Assembly (NCBI RefSeq): GCF_004353825.1
Contig: NZ_SMNA01000002.1
Location: 124,001 to 188,000 of the forward strand
Length of the DNA: 64,000 nt
Direction of reading: 5' to 3'
Source: Occultella glacieicola
Lineage (GTDB): Bacteria; Actinomycetota; Actinomycetes; Actinomycetales; Beutenbergiaceae
Below, in pieces: positions 17,577 to 27,260 of the stretch (its first letter is position 1; each line of letters begins with the position of its first letter). The notes beneath the pieces were generated by a model. The model saw nothing but the letters and a program-made list of their open reading frames with translations, did no database searches and was not told the origin of the DNA. The translations under genes and the position numbers were made by a program.

Positions 17577-17647
17577 ATCACACACCACCTGTGATCCGGG
17601 GTTCGACTCCTGATGGAGCTGCCGGAGCCGCCCGTGCCACGTCGGAC

Positions 17648-17685
17648 GCGTGGCGCCGACCCGGCCGTGCGGATCGGCGCCACGC
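17648..17685 (-). terminator. Stem-loop after the 17708-18184 gene
   Basis: Perfect 12-base arms (GCGTGGCGCCGA and TCGGCGCCACGC) with a 14-base loop, 23 bases after the stop of the minus-strand gene. It separates that gene from the organosulfur operon promoter region. Confidence 0.5.
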
Positions 17686-17707
17686 GCGCGTCGGTCGTAC
17701 TCCCGCG

Positions 17708-18184
17708 TCAGCCCTGCTGCCGCGTCATGGTGCTGGGGTACCCACCACCGCCCGGGTAGATCCAGTCGCCGGACATCGCGCGGTCATCGTCGGTGAACGT
17801 GCCACGGAAGTAGGCGGGGCTGTCCTGTGCACCGGCCCAGATGGTGAGGGTGTCGCCCTTGAGTTCGTAGACGTAGTCGAAGGTGTTCCCCATCGAGTCG
17901 TAGAACCGCGAGGCGACCTCCTCGCTGACCGGCTCTCCGAACGGGTGCAGGTGTCCGATCACCTCGAACCCGGTCACCGACTGGCCGTACTGCTCGAGTT
18001 CGACATGCTGGATGAGGAAGTGCCCTCCGGGCATCCACTCGTACCGGACCGTGCCCTGCGCCCCGCCGGTCACCGCCCAGGTGCCGACGAGCCGGTCGAG
18101 GGCGCGGACCACCGCGCTCGGCTGCGGCGGCGCCTCCTGCGAGTGGTCCTGCGCGTCGGGCTGGTCGTTGGTGTCGATGCTCAT
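17708..18184 (-). CDS. Conserved protein, DUF1579-like
   Basis: Cytoplasmic protein of 158 residues with a disordered first 25 residues and a lipocalin/DUF1579-like core: LDRLVGTWAVTGGAQGTVRY, EWMPGGHFLIQHVELEQYGQ, GFEVIGHLHPFGEP, then YELKGDTLTIWAG. Such proteins are often annotated as small beta-barrel proteins without known substrate. ATG at 18184 is supported by AGGAGCAG upstream. It is divergent from the DUF998 gene and may share its promoter region. Confidence 0.7.
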   Translation of the reverse strand: MSIDTNDQPDAQDHSQEAPPQPSAVVRALDRLVGTWAVTGGAQGTVRYEWMPGGHFLIQHVELEQYGQSVTGFEVIGHLHPFGEPVSEEVASRFYDSMGNTFDYVYELKGDTLTIWAGAQDSPAYFRGTFTDDDRAMSGDWIYPGGGGYPSTMTRQQG

Positions 18185-18387
18185 GATCTGCTCCTGTCTC
18201 GGCTGGAGAGCCCCGGTGTGGGCCGCTCCCACCGATACCTCGGAGCGGCCGTCGGATTCTCGACAGGACCACGGAAGAAGTCCGACCCAAGTCTTCGGCC
18301 GATGATGTCGAGATGACGGACCGCGCTACGTGGTGTCTGTGAGCGCCGCCCGATCCCGGACGGCCACCACCATGACCGGAGGACACC

Positions 18388-19044
18388 ATGACCACCACAA
18401 CGTCTCGGCGGACCACGCACGACGCCCCACCCGGTGGCGGGGCGACGACCGGGCGGCTACTCACAGCGGCCGCACTCGCCGGACCGTTCTTCGTCGTCTC
18501 GTCCACCATCCAGGCCTTGGCCAGGGACGGGTTCGACATCCGGGTGCACCCCCTCAGCCAGCTCGCCACGGGTGGGCCCGGATGGATCCAGATGGTCACG
18601 TTCGTCGTGGCGGGGCTCGGCGGCCTCAGCCTCGCCGTCGGGCACCGACGCGTGGTGACCACCGGTGCGGGCGCCCGGGTCGCGCCCGTGTTCCTCGTGG
18701 TGTTCGGCGTGGCGTTCGTGGTCGCCGGCCTCGTCCCGATGGATCCTCAGAACGGACTCCCGGTCGGTGCGCCGGAGGGCGCCGTGGCGATGTCCTGGCA
18801 CTCCGTCGTGCATGGGACGGCGGCCGCGGTGTCGTTCACGGCCCTCGCGGTTGCGTGCGTCGCCCTGGTGGTCCGTGCGATCCGAGCGCGGCGGGTGTGG
18901 GCAGTGCTCGGGAACGGAGTGGTCGCCGTCGTGCTTCTCGTGCCCGTCTCGGCGACGAACGCGAGCATCCAGGTCGCCGCCACCGGACTGGTCGCCTTCA
19001 CCTGGATGACGGTCACCGCCCTTCGTCTGCGCAGGCCCGTATGA
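18388..19044 (+). CDS. DUF998 membrane protein
   Basis: Integral membrane protein of 218 residues with about six hydrophobic helices and the family's early motif VHPLSQLATGGPGWIQMVTF. The function of DUF998 proteins is not established. The ribosome site GGAGGACACC precedes ATG at 18388. It is followed within 35 bases by the DGPF-domain gene and the sigma factor, so all three may be co-transcribed and the protein may be part of that sigma factor's output. Confidence 0.8.
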   Translation: MTTTTSRRTTHDAPPGGGATTGRLLTAAALAGPFFVVSSTIQALARDGFDIRVHPLSQLATGGPGWIQMVTFVVAGLGGLSLAVGHRRVVTTGAGARVAPVFLVVFGVAFVVAGLVPMDPQNGLPVGAPEGAVAMSWHSVVHGTAAAVSFTALAVACVALVVRAIRARRVWAVLGNGVVAVVLLVPVSATNASIQVAATGLVAFTWMTVTALRLRRPV

Positions 19045-19079
19045 GCACGCCTAGGCTGGGAGTCTCTGGGAGGAGAACC

Positions 19080-19448
19080 ATGAAGTTCCTGCTACTGAGC
19101 TACACACCCGCGCAGTCGTGGGACGCCGAGACGGCTGACGTGCCGGGCGAGGAGGCCCTCGCCGCGTTCGCCGCCTACCAGAAGTTCGAGGCGGAGCTCC
19201 GCGAGTCCGGGGAGTTCGTACTCAGCGAGGGCCTGGGACATCCGGCCGTGACCACCACCGTCCGCAAGGTCGACGACGGCGTCGTCGCCACCGACGGCCC
19301 GTTCGCCGAGTTGAAGGAGGTGCTCGCGAGCTTCGCGATCATCGAGTGCTCGAGCCACGAACGTGCGCGTGACATCGTCGCCCGCATGGTCGATGTGCTC
19401 GGCGAGCCCATGGAGATCAGGCCGATCATGGGCGACGACTTCGCCTGA
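19080..19448 (+). CDS. YCII-related (DGPF-domain) protein
   Basis: Small ferredoxin-like fold protein of 122 residues with the DGPF signature visible as VVATDGPFAELKEVLASFAI. Members are consistently found beside ECF42-type sigma factors and are proposed to be linked to their activity. GGGAGGAGAACC gives a strong ribosome site. The stop overlaps the ATG of the sigma factor gene (TGATG), so the two are translationally coupled. Confidence 0.88.
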   Translation: MKFLLLSYTPAQSWDAETADVPGEEALAAFAAYQKFEAELRESGEFVLSEGLGHPAVTTTVRKVDDGVVATDGPFAELKEVLASFAIIECSSHERARDIVARMVDVLGEPMEIRPIMGDDFA

Positions 19449-20746
19449 TGGCACCTCCCGCCGACGACCGCGCCACCGGCCCGGACGAGCGCCGCATCGA
19501 GCACGTGCTGCGTACCGAGACGCCGCACGTGCTCGGTGCGTTGGTGCGCCGCTTCGGCCGGTTCGAGCTCGCCGAGGACGCGGTGCAGGAGGCCCTGTTC
19601 GTGGCGAGCCGGCGCTGGGCGGCCGAAGGGCTGCCCGACGAGCCGCGCAGCTGGCTGATCCGAGTCGGCTACCGCAAGATGGTCGATCTCATCCGGTCGG
19701 AGCAGGCCGCCCGGCGACGCGAGGACGAGGCGGCACGGGCCGACCCCGTCCTGGTCGACCCGACCCAGCCCGGACCGGCCGTGGTCGACCGCGACGACAG
19801 CCTGCAGTTGCTGCTGCTGTGCTGCCATCCGGCGCTCAGTGAGGTCTCCCAGGTGGCACTCACCCTCCGCGCGGTCGCCGGCCTGACCACCGGCGAGATC
19901 GCCCACGCCTACGGTGTCCCCGAGACCACCATGGGTACCCGGATCAGCCGGGCCAAGCGCACGCTGAAGGAAGCGGGTGCACGGTTCGAGATCCGCCACT
20001 CCGACGACCTGAGCGCGCGAGTCACAGCCGTGATGCGGGTGCTCTACCTGGTCTTCAATGAGGGCTACACGGCCACCGCCGGCGACGCGCTCACCCGCCC
20101 CGATCTGACCACTGAGGCGATCCGGCTGGCGCATCTGCTGCGGGCGCTCCTTCCCCGGGACCCCGAGGCGACCGGCCTGCTGGCACTGATGCTGCTCACC
20201 GACGCTCGCCGGGCCAGCCGCACCGACCGCGACCACGAGCTCGTGCTGCTCGGGGACCAGGACCGCACCCGGTGGAACCAGCACCAGATCCGTCAGGGAC
20301 GGGCGTTGATCGAGCAGGCATGGGCCCTGGATCGCGTGGGGCCGTACCAGTTGCAGGCTGCGATCGCGGCCACCCATACGCAGGCGAGCACCTCCACGGA
20401 GACCGACTGGCCGCAGATCGCCGCGCTCTACCTCTGGCTCGAACGACTGCAGCCGAGCGCGCCGGTCCGACTCAGCCGCACGGTCGCCGTCGCCCACGCC
20501 TTCGGGCCGCGCCGCGGCCTCGCCCTGCTTGACCAGTTCGAGCGCGAGCACGGACTGACCGACGATCCACTGGTCGCGCAGCGAGCCCGTGCCGTCCGTG
20601 CCCACCTGCTCGAGCGGGTCGGCGAACACGACTCCGCCCGAGCGGAGTTCCGCGCGGCCGCGGCGCTGACCGCCAACGGCGCCGAGCGCCGCTACCTGCT
20701 ACGCCGCGCACGCCCGAACGCGAGCCCGGGAGACCCGGCGCACTAG
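19448..20746 (+). CDS. ECF42-type RNA polymerase sigma factor with C-terminal extension
   Basis: Protein of 432 residues. The sigma-2 region (about 30-100; [20 protein letters not shown]) and sigma-4 helix-turn-helix (about 140-185; [28 protein letters not shown]) are followed by a long helical extension (DUF6596 plus TPR-like repeats, about 190-432), the mark of ECF42. No anti-sigma factor gene is present, which is usual for this group because the C-terminal part is thought to take over control. Its partner DGPF gene overlaps upstream. It ends 7 bases from the convergent clpX stop. Confidence 0.88.
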   Translation: MAPPADDRATGPDERRIEHVLRTETPHVLGALVRRFGRFELAEDAVQEALFVASRRWAAEGLPDEPRSWLIRVGYRKMVDLIRSEQAARRREDEAARADPVLVDPTQPGPAVVDRDDSLQLLLLCCHPALSEVSQVALTLRAVAGLTTGEIAHAYGVPETTMGTRISRAKRTLKEAGARFEIRHSDDLSARVTAVMRVLYLVFNEGYTATAGDALTRPDLTTEAIRLAHLLRALLPRDPEATGLLALMLLTDARRASRTDRDHELVLLGDQDRTRWNQHQIRQGRALIEQAWALDRVGPYQLQAAIAATHTQASTSTETDWPQIAALYLWLERLQPSAPVRLSRTVAVAHAFGPRRGLALLDQFEREHGLTDDPLVAQRARAVRAHLLERVGEHDSARAEFRAAAALTANGAERRYLLRRARPNASPGDPAH

Positions 20747-20753
20747 GACCGGC

Positions 20754-22037
<1,284 letters not shown>

Positions 22038-22162
22038 GCGCGCCTCACCTCTCCGATCTGCTGGTCAATCTGGTTGCCCGGCGTTGCGCCGTCATCCCAT
22101 TGTGCGTCATCGATCCTCGACAACAACCATTTCACACTACGTGCGCCACGTCTTTTGTTGCA

Positions 22163-22202
22163 CGAACGGCCCGCCGCGTGTCGCCACGCGCCGGGCCGTT
22201 CG
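22163..22202 (-). terminator. Hairpin between clpP2 and clpX
   Basis: Long inverted repeat with outer arms CGAACGGCCCG/CGGGCCGTTCG and an inner CGCGTG/CACGCG pair, 20 bases after clpP2. No U-run on the minus strand, so it may be a partial terminator or mRNA-stabilising element. Confidence 0.5.
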
Positions 22203-22221
22203 GGTCTCGGACGTCTGCCCG

Positions 22222-22896
22222 TCAGTTGCCGGCGGGCAACTGCGGTGCCTTGCGGCTCTCCAGCACCTGGTCGACGAGGCCGTACTCGAGCGCACCCTTG
22301 GCGGAGAGGATCTTGTCGCGCTCGATGTCGGTGCGGACGTCCTCCACCGCCTTGCCGGAGTGCAGCGCCAGGGTGTCCTCGAGCCACTCGCGCATGCGGA
22401 GCACCTCGGCGGCGTGGATCTCGATGTCGGAGGCCTGCGCGTACCCGCCGCCCTCGAGCGAGGGCTGGTGGATCAGCACGCGGGCGTTCGGCAGTGCCAG
22501 CCGCTTGCCGGGCGAACCGGCCGCGAGCAGCACCGCCGCCGCGGACGCCGCCTGACCGAGGCAGACCGTCTGGATCTGCGGCTTGATGTACTGCATCGTG
22601 TCGTAGATCGCCGTCATCGCGGTGAACGAGCCACCGGGCGAATTGATGTACAGGGTGATCAGGCCGTCCGGGTCCTGACTCTCCAGAACGAGGAGCTGGG
22701 CCATGATGTCGTCCGCGGACGCGTCATCGACCTGCACGCCGAGGAAGATGATGCGGTCCTCGAACAGCTTGGTGTACGGATCCTGCCGCTTGAAGCCGTA
22801 CGCGGTCCGCTCCTCGAACTGCGGGAGCACGTAGCGCGAGCTCGGCATCCGGCCTGCGGAGCCGCCGAAGTTCGTCGCCTGGGTGGAAAAGTTCAC
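22222..22896 (-). CDS. clpP2: ClpP2, Clp protease proteolytic subunit
   Basis: Serine protease subunit of 224 residues. The catalytic Ser lies in [14 protein letters not shown] and the His in [23 protein letters not shown] is the substrate strand. It has the longer N terminus typical of actinobacterial ClpP2, which forms a mixed 14-mer with ClpP1 and docks ClpX. It follows clpP1 after 32 bases in the same operon. Confidence 0.95.
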   Translation of the reverse strand: MNFSTQATNFGGSAGRMPSSRYVLPQFEERTAYGFKRQDPYTKLFEDRIIFLGVQVDDASADDIMAQLLVLESQDPDGLITLYINSPGGSFTAMTAIYDTMQYIKPQIQTVCLGQAASAAAVLLAAGSPGKRLALPNARVLIHQPSLEGGGYAQASDIEIHAAEVLRMREWLEDTLALHSGKAVEDVRTDIERDKILSAKGALEYGLVDQVLESRKAPQLPAGN

Positions 22897-22928
22897 GGGT
22901 CTCTCCTACGAATCAGTGGTGGGCGACG

Positions 22929-23546
22929 TCAGTTGGTGGTGCCACCGCCGCCGGACACCGCGCTGGAGTCGGTGACGACGTGGTCGATGAAGCCGTACTC
23001 GAGGGCCTCGGCCGCGGTGAACCAGCGGTCCCGGTCCGCGTCGCGGTTGATCTCCTCGACGGTGTGCCCGGTCTGCTCGGCGGTCAGTTCGGCCATGACC
23101 TTCTTCATGTGCAGGATCAGCTCGGCGTTGATCTTGATGTCCGTCGCTGTGCCGCCGATGCCTCCGGACGGCTGGTGCATCATCACGCGGGCGTGCGGGG
23201 TCGCATAGCGCTTGCCCTTGGTGCCCGAGGCGAGCAGGAACTGACCCATCGACGCGGCCATGCCCATCGCCACCGTGGCCACGTCCGGCTGCACGTACTG
23301 CATGGTGTCGTAGATCGCCATGCCCGCGGTGACGGAGCCGCCCGGGGAGTTGATGTAGAGCCAGATGTCCTTCTCGGGGTCCTCCGCCGCGAGCAGCAGC
23401 ATCTGCGCGCAGATCTGGTTCGCGTTCTCGTCGCGCACCTCGGATCCGAGCCAGATGATGCGCTCCTTGAGGAGGCGGTTGAAGATGTGGTCGCCCAGCC
23501 CCAGTCCCTGCTGGTCCGACTGTGCGGCCTTGGGAATCTCGCTCAC
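22929..23546 (-). CDS. clpP1: ClpP1, Clp protease proteolytic subunit
   Basis: Serine protease subunit of 205 residues with catalytic Ser99 (GMAASMGQ) and His124 (MMHQPSGG); the catalytic Asp is in the DADRDRW stretch. GTG at 23546 is chosen because AGGAG lies 8 bases upstream. First gene of the clpP1-clpP2 operon. A TAGTGT -10 box (23587-23592, minus) and a ClgR-like site lie upstream. Confidence 0.95.
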   Translation of the reverse strand: MSEIPKAAQSDQQGLGLGDHIFNRLLKERIIWLGSEVRDENANQICAQMLLLAAEDPEKDIWLYINSPGGSVTAGMAIYDTMQYVQPDVATVAMGMAASMGQFLLASGTKGKRYATPHARVMMHQPSGGIGGTATDIKINAELILHMKKVMAELTAEQTGHTVEEINRDADRDRWFTAAEALEYGFIDHVVTDSSAVSGGGGTTN

Positions 23547-23631
23547 GGTTGCTGCTCCTGATCGTCGGTTGTTGTCTCTGCGCTTGACACTAACGCCGAG
23601 TGCGGCCGGTATCTGCCCGCGGGTCGCAGGT

Positions 23632-23646
23632 TTCGCTGTTGGCGCA
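23632..23646. promoter_or_regulatory. ClgR-like activator site upstream of clpP1
   Basis: TTCGC-TGTTG-GCGCA matches the TTCGC-N5-GCG core of the ClgR motif known from actinobacterial clp promoters (right arm imperfect). It lies about 40-60 bases upstream of the -10 box (TAGTGT), a usual activator distance. Confidence 0.4.
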
Positions 23647-23670
23647 CGGGGTTCACCGCGGTTCGACGGC

Positions 23671-23705
23671 GGAGGTCCCGCACCCGGGGCGGGTGCGGGA
23701 CCTCC
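23671..23705 (-). terminator. Terminator after tig
   Basis: Perfect 15-base arms (GGAGGTCCCGCACCC and GGGTGCGGGACCTCC) around a 5-base loop, 21 bases after the tig stop. It separates tig from the clpP operon. Confidence 0.75.
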
Positions 23706-23726
23706 TGCGCGTGCGTGGAGCCCGGC

Positions 23727-25250
23727 TCAGACCTTCGCGTCGGCCTCGTCGTCGGCGTCCTCCGGCGAGTCGGCCGAGTCAGCGGAATCTGCCGAGTCGG
23801 CCGAATCAGCAGAGTCGGCGGAGTCGGCCGAGTCAGCGGAGTCAGCGGACTCGGTGTCCTCGGTGTCCTCGAGGTCGACCTCGACGGTCTCGATGCCGCC
23901 GGCCTCGACGGTCTCGTCCGCCGCGGCCTGGGCGGCGGCGACGGCCGCCTGCACGGCGTCCTCCTCGTCGGAGCCGATGTAGTCGGTCAGGTCGACGTCC
24001 GCACCGGAGCCGTCGACGACCTTCACCTGTCGCAACGCCACGGCGAGCGACTTGTTCCGGGACAGTTCGGCCACGAAGGTCGGGATCTGGCCGTTGGAGT
24101 CGGCCTGCTGAATGAACTCGTTCGGGTCCATGCCGTACTGCTGGGCGGTCCGGAGCAGGAACTCGATCAGCTCGTTCTGGCCGACCTGCACCTCGACCTT
24201 CTCCGCGAGGGTGTCCAGCAGGAGCTGACGGCGGAGGGTGTCGGTGGCCTCGACGCGCACCTCTTCGCGGTGCGTGTCGTCCTCGAGCCGGCCCTCGTTC
24301 TCGAGGTGCCGGTGGATCTCGTCCTCGATCACGCCGCTCGGCAGCGGGAACTCGGTGTTCGCGAGCAGGTGCTCGAGGAGCTGGTCGCGGGCCTGCACGG
24401 CGCGGTTGTTGGACTTGGCGTCGGCGACCTGCTCGCGCAGGTTCTCACGCAGCTCCTCGACCGTGTCGAACTCGGAGGCGGTCTGGGCGAAGTCGTCGTC
24501 AACCTCGGGGAGTTCCTGCTCCTTGACGGCGGTCGGGGTCACGGTGACCTCCGCCTCCTCGCCGGCGCGGTCGCCACCGGCCAGCGGTGCCTTGAACGTG
24601 GTGGTCTCCCCCGCGCTCACGCCGGTGAGCGCCTCGTCGAGACCCTCGAGCATGTTGCCGGAGCCGATCTCGTAGGAGACCCCGGAGACGGAGTCGATCT
24701 CCTCGTCGCCGATGCTCGCGGTCAGGTCGATCGTGACGAAGTCACCGGTCTGGGCGGCGCGGTCCACGGAGACCAGGGTGGCGAACCGCTGACGCAGCGT
24801 GGTCAGGCGCTCCTCGACGTCGGAGTCGGAGGCCTCGGCGTCCTCGACCGTGAGGGTCACGCCGTCGAGCTCGGGCAGCGTGATCTCGGGACGGATGTCC
24901 ACCTCGGCGGTGAAGACCAGGGCGTCGGAGTCCTCGCCGTCGGTGGACACGCCCGGCACCGACGTGACCTCGATGCTCGGCTGGCCCAGCGGGCGCACCT
25001 CGGCCTCGGTCACGGCCTGGCGGTAGAGGCCCGGCAGCGCGTCGTTGACGGCATGCTCGACGACGGCGCCGCGGCCCACCCGCTGGTCGATGATGCGCGG
25101 CGGCACCTTGCCCTTGCGGAAGCCGGGAATGTTCACCTGCTCGGCGATGTGGGAGTAGGCGTGGTCCATGCTCGGCTTGAGCTCCTCCGGCGTGACCTCA
25201 ACGGTCAGCTTGACCCGGGTCGGCTCGAGGTTCTCGACGGCGCTCTTCAC
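23727..25250 (-). CDS. tig: Trigger factor, ribosome-associated chaperone
   Basis: Chaperone and peptidyl-prolyl isomerase of 507 residues. The N-terminal ribosome-binding domain carries the signature GFRKGKVPPRIIDQ (around residue 45). The FKBP domain follows (AQTGDFVTIDLTASIGDEEI), then the helical chaperone arms (EELRENLREQVADAKSNN onward). After the usual end (near VDLTDYIGSDEED) there is an acidic low-complexity tail with nine Ser-Ala-Asp repeats. GTG at 25250 (VKSAVENLEP) is chosen with GGAGAA 8 bases upstream; ATG at 25268 is the alternative. A TAGACT box at 25379-25384 (minus) may be the promoter. Confidence 0.95.
   Translation of the reverse strand: MKSAVENLEPTRVKLTVEVTPEELKPSMDHAYSHIAEQVNIPGFRKGKVPPRIIDQRVGRGAVVEHAVNDALPGLYRQAVTEAEVRPLGQPSIEVTSVPGVSTDGEDSDALVFTAEVDIRPEITLPELDGVTLTVEDAEASDSDVEERLTTLRQRFATLVSVDRAAQTGDFVTIDLTASIGDEEIDSVSGVSYEIGSGNMLEGLDEALTGVSAGETTTFKAPLAGGDRAGEEAEVTVTPTAVKEQELPEVDDDFAQTASEFDTVEELRENLREQVADAKSNNRAVQARDQLLEHLLANTEFPLPSGVIEDEIHRHLENEGRLEDDTHREEVRVEATDTLRRQLLLDTLAEKVEVQVGQNELIEFLLRTAQQYGMDPNEFIQQADSNGQIPTFVAELSRNKSLAVALRQVKVVDGSGADVDLTDYIGSDEEDAVQAAVAAAQAAADETVEAGGIETVEVDLEDTEDTESADSADSADSADSADSADSADSADSADSPEDADDEADAKV
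23769..23849 (-). repeat. Nine 9-bp units coding (Ser-Ala-Asp)9 in the Tig tail
   Basis: The minus strand reads TC(N)-GC(N)-GA(C/T) nine times without a break, giving nine SAD units close to the Tig C terminus. Third bases vary between units, so the protein pattern is kept while the DNA repeat has partly diverged. Confidence 0.9.
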
Positions 25251-25563
25251 TACGTGTTCTCCACTCATGGATGTCTTGGGGCAGGTCGCGCGAACGCACT
25301 CGGCGGCGGCGCCACCTCTTCGTTCGTCATTGGCGTCCGCAGACACGTGAGGGCACGGCGAAGCGAACAGCGGCCACCAGTCTACCCCGCTCGGGATCAC
25401 GCGAGTTCGGCGAGCCACCAGGTCCGCGCCCCGCGTCCCCTCGATCGGGACGACGGCGGCCGCGCTCCCCGCGAACGCGCACTCTCCATGTGTCCGTTCG
25501 AGTGATCCGCGGGGGAACCGCGCGTTCGGCAGGAAGGTCCCCAGGGGCCGGCCGGGCGAGCGG
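25251..25563. other. Non-coding stretch upstream of tig
   Basis: This 313-base gap holds the tig ribosome site, a candidate -10 box (TAGACT, 25379-25384, minus) and the 3' end region of the 25564 gene. I see no RNA gene, no convincing ORF and no strong hairpin in it. Confidence 0.5.
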
Positions 25564-25863
25564 TCAGTGCAGCGTGACGGGGAACAACTCGGTTCGGGCG
25601 ACCACGCGATCGCGCTCGACGGCCAGGGCGGCGCGGCGTGGGTCCGCGAGGTAGGCGTCGAGGCCGGCCTGCCCGCCGAACCGGAACAACTGCACCTCGT
25701 GCGGCTGCCCGTCCGCGCCGTCCGAGGTGGCCCGCTGGACGATCTGGGCGCCGTGGTCGGCGAGCAGTACGAGCACCGTGTCCTCATAGATGGACAGGTC
25801 CGCCTCGTTTCCGGGCGTCGCCCACAGCAGGCAGCACAGGGTGAGCGGGTCGGCCGAACTCAT
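25564..25863 (-). CDS. DUF1330-like small protein
   Basis: Protein of 99 residues with the layout of dimeric alpha/beta-barrel proteins: a first strand DPLTLCCLLWATPGNEADL, a helix IYEDTVLVLLADHG, then HEVQLFRFGGQAGLDAYLAD and ALAVERDRVVARTELFPV. Similar proteins are annotated as DUF1330 or of unknown function. ATG at 25863 is the natural start. It lies 58 bases after the MerR-VOC gene and is probably the third gene of that operon. Confidence 0.65.
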   Translation of the reverse strand: MSSADPLTLCCLLWATPGNEADLSIYEDTVLVLLADHGAQIVQRATSDGADGQPHEVQLFRFGGQAGLDAYLADPRRAALAVERDRVVARTELFPVTLH

Positions 25864-25921
25864 GGACGTGGAGTCTGGCAGCGGGGCACGCACGGGCACA
25901 AGGACGGCGAGCGGGATCAGA

Positions 25922-26752
25922 TCAGGGGGCGAGCGGGGTCCAGAACGACCAGGGCTCCCCCTCGGGACCGGTCGCCCCGTACTCACGCACGCCGTAGGGC
26001 TGATCGGTCGGCGCGTAGGTGACCGTCCCACCCCGGGCGAGGACGCCCGAGTGGTGGGCGTCGACGTCCTGCACCGTGATGACCAGCATCCCGGTGGCGG
26101 CGCCGAGACTCGCCGGCGAGGCCAGACCCCACCGCGGCGCGACCGGGTGCAACATGACCAGCCCGTCGACGGTGCGGACCTCGGCCTGCACCACGGTGCC
26201 GGCCCGGTCCCGGCGCACCGGCCCCGGTTCGAGGCCGAACACCCGGACCAGGTACTCGTGGGCGCGAGCGAGATCGTCGTAGACCAGCACCGCGATCCGC
26301 CGCAGCGGCTCGGTGCGGGCGACCGCCGTGTCCTCGAGCACCGACAGCAATCGGCGACACACCCCCACATCGCCCACGCCGCCGCCGTCGGGCGCCTGGG
26401 ACGTCCCGTCCTCGACCGGTGCGGCGCGGACGTCACTGAGCCGGTGCAGCAGCCGCTCGGTGCGCAGCACCTCGTCCTCGAGCGTGGCCAGGTGCTGACG
26501 CAGCGCGTCGTCGATGGCCCAGCCGGGTTCGTCGAGGGCGCGGCCGATCTCCTCGAGCGGCGTCCCGAACCGGCGCAGCACGCTGATCCGGTAGAGCCGT
26601 TCGACGTGCTCCCGGAGGTAGACGCGATGTCCCGCGGGCGTGCGCTCCGGTCGCAGGAGGCCGATGTCGTCGTAGTGGTGCAGGGTCCGCACGGTGAGAC
26701 CGGCCAGGTCGGCGAGCTCACCGACCCGCCAGCCGACGTCCGCGGCCGCCAT
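25922..26752 (-). CDS. MerR regulator fused to a VOC (glyoxalase-like) domain
   Basis: Protein of 276 residues in two parts. Residues about 9-75 form a MerR DNA-binding domain (WRVGELADLAGLTVRTLHHY DDIGLLRPERTPAGHRVY), followed by a coiled-coil linker (LATLEDEVLRTERLLHRL). Residues about 150-276 form a VOC/glyoxalase-like fold (RIAVLVYDDLARAHEYLVRV, ending in EGEPWSFWTPL). The fusion suggests a sensor that binds a small molecule or antibiotic through the VOC part. It starts 2 bases after the stop of the upstream VOC gene. Confidence 0.85.
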   Translation of the reverse strand: MAAADVGWRVGELADLAGLTVRTLHHYDDIGLLRPERTPAGHRVYLREHVERLYRISVLRRFGTPLEEIGRALDEPGWAIDDALRQHLATLEDEVLRTERLLHRLSDVRAAPVEDGTSQAPDGGGVGDVGVCRRLLSVLEDTAVARTEPLRRIAVLVYDDLARAHEYLVRVFGLEPGPVRRDRAGTVVQAEVRTVDGLVMLHPVAPRWGLASPASLGAATGMLVITVQDVDAHHSGVLARGGTVTYAPTDQPYGVREYGATGPEGEPWSFWTPLAP

Positions 26753-26754
26753 GC

Positions 26755-27138
26755 TCAGTCCTGCCGGGAGTTCAACGCCCAGCGGTGCCCGAACGGGTCC
26801 ACGAGCCAGCCCCGCTTCTCGCCGCCCTCACCGCTCGGCTCCCGGTCCGGGGTGGCACCCGCGGCCACCGCGGCCGCGTAGGCCGCGTCGACGTCGGCCA
26901 CGCCGAGCACGATCGCTGCCGTGCTGTGGCCCACGGTGGCGGGCGCGTAGGCGCCGTACTCGTGGAACTCGTCCGAGAGGTAGAAGACGTCGTCGCCGAT
27001 CGCCAGGGTGGTGTGGCCGATCCGGCCGTCCTCCTCGTCATAGCGCTCCCCGGTCTCCCGAGCTCCGAAGGCCGCCGCGTAGAACGCCACGGCCGCCGCA
27101 CCGTCGTGGACCGTGAGATAGGGAACCAGGCGTGTCAT
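26755..27138 (-). CDS. VOC family protein (PhnB/glyoxalase-like)
   Basis: Protein of 127 residues with two beta-alpha-beta-beta-beta modules: TRLVPYLTVHDGAAAVAFYA and later VLGVADVDAAYAAAVAAGAT, ending in GWLVDPFGHRWALNSRQ. The pattern is that of PhnB-like or resistance-type VOC proteins. The substrate is unknown. It is the first gene behind a MerR-type promoter and is followed by a MerR regulator that carries its own VOC domain, so the two may recognise the same ligand. Confidence 0.85.
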   Translation of the reverse strand: MTRLVPYLTVHDGAAAVAFYAAAFGARETGERYDEEDGRIGHTTLAIGDDVFYLSDEFHEYGAYAPATVGHSTAAIVLGVADVDAAYAAAVAAGATPDREPSGEGGEKRGWLVDPFGHRWALNSRQD

Positions 27139-27187
27139 GACAGTCTCCTTCGTCCGCCGCGGCGGCCCGTCGTCGCCGCATGTGGCG

Positions 27188-27218
27188 ACCGTATGCCCTC
27201 ACGTCACGTGAGGTGCAA
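27188..27218 (-). promoter_or_regulatory. MerR-type promoter with operator in a 19-bp spacer
   Basis: On the minus strand the -35 box TTGCAC and the -10 box TACGGT are 19 bases apart. The spacer region is filled by the near-perfect palindrome CCTCACGTGACGTGAGG (27197-27213). An elongated spacer with the operator between the boxes is the standard MerR activation layout. The promoter drives the VOC/MerR-VOC genes. Confidence 0.8.
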
Positions 27219-27260
27219 GGGGTCGCCCGCGAGCGGACCTCGCTGGCTACGATCGCAGCC

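Noticed and set aside
17590-17625. GGTTCGACTCC resembles a tRNA T-arm, possibly an attachment site remnant
   Set aside because: No matching stem bases flank it, no other tRNA arms are present and there are no integrase or phage genes nearby.
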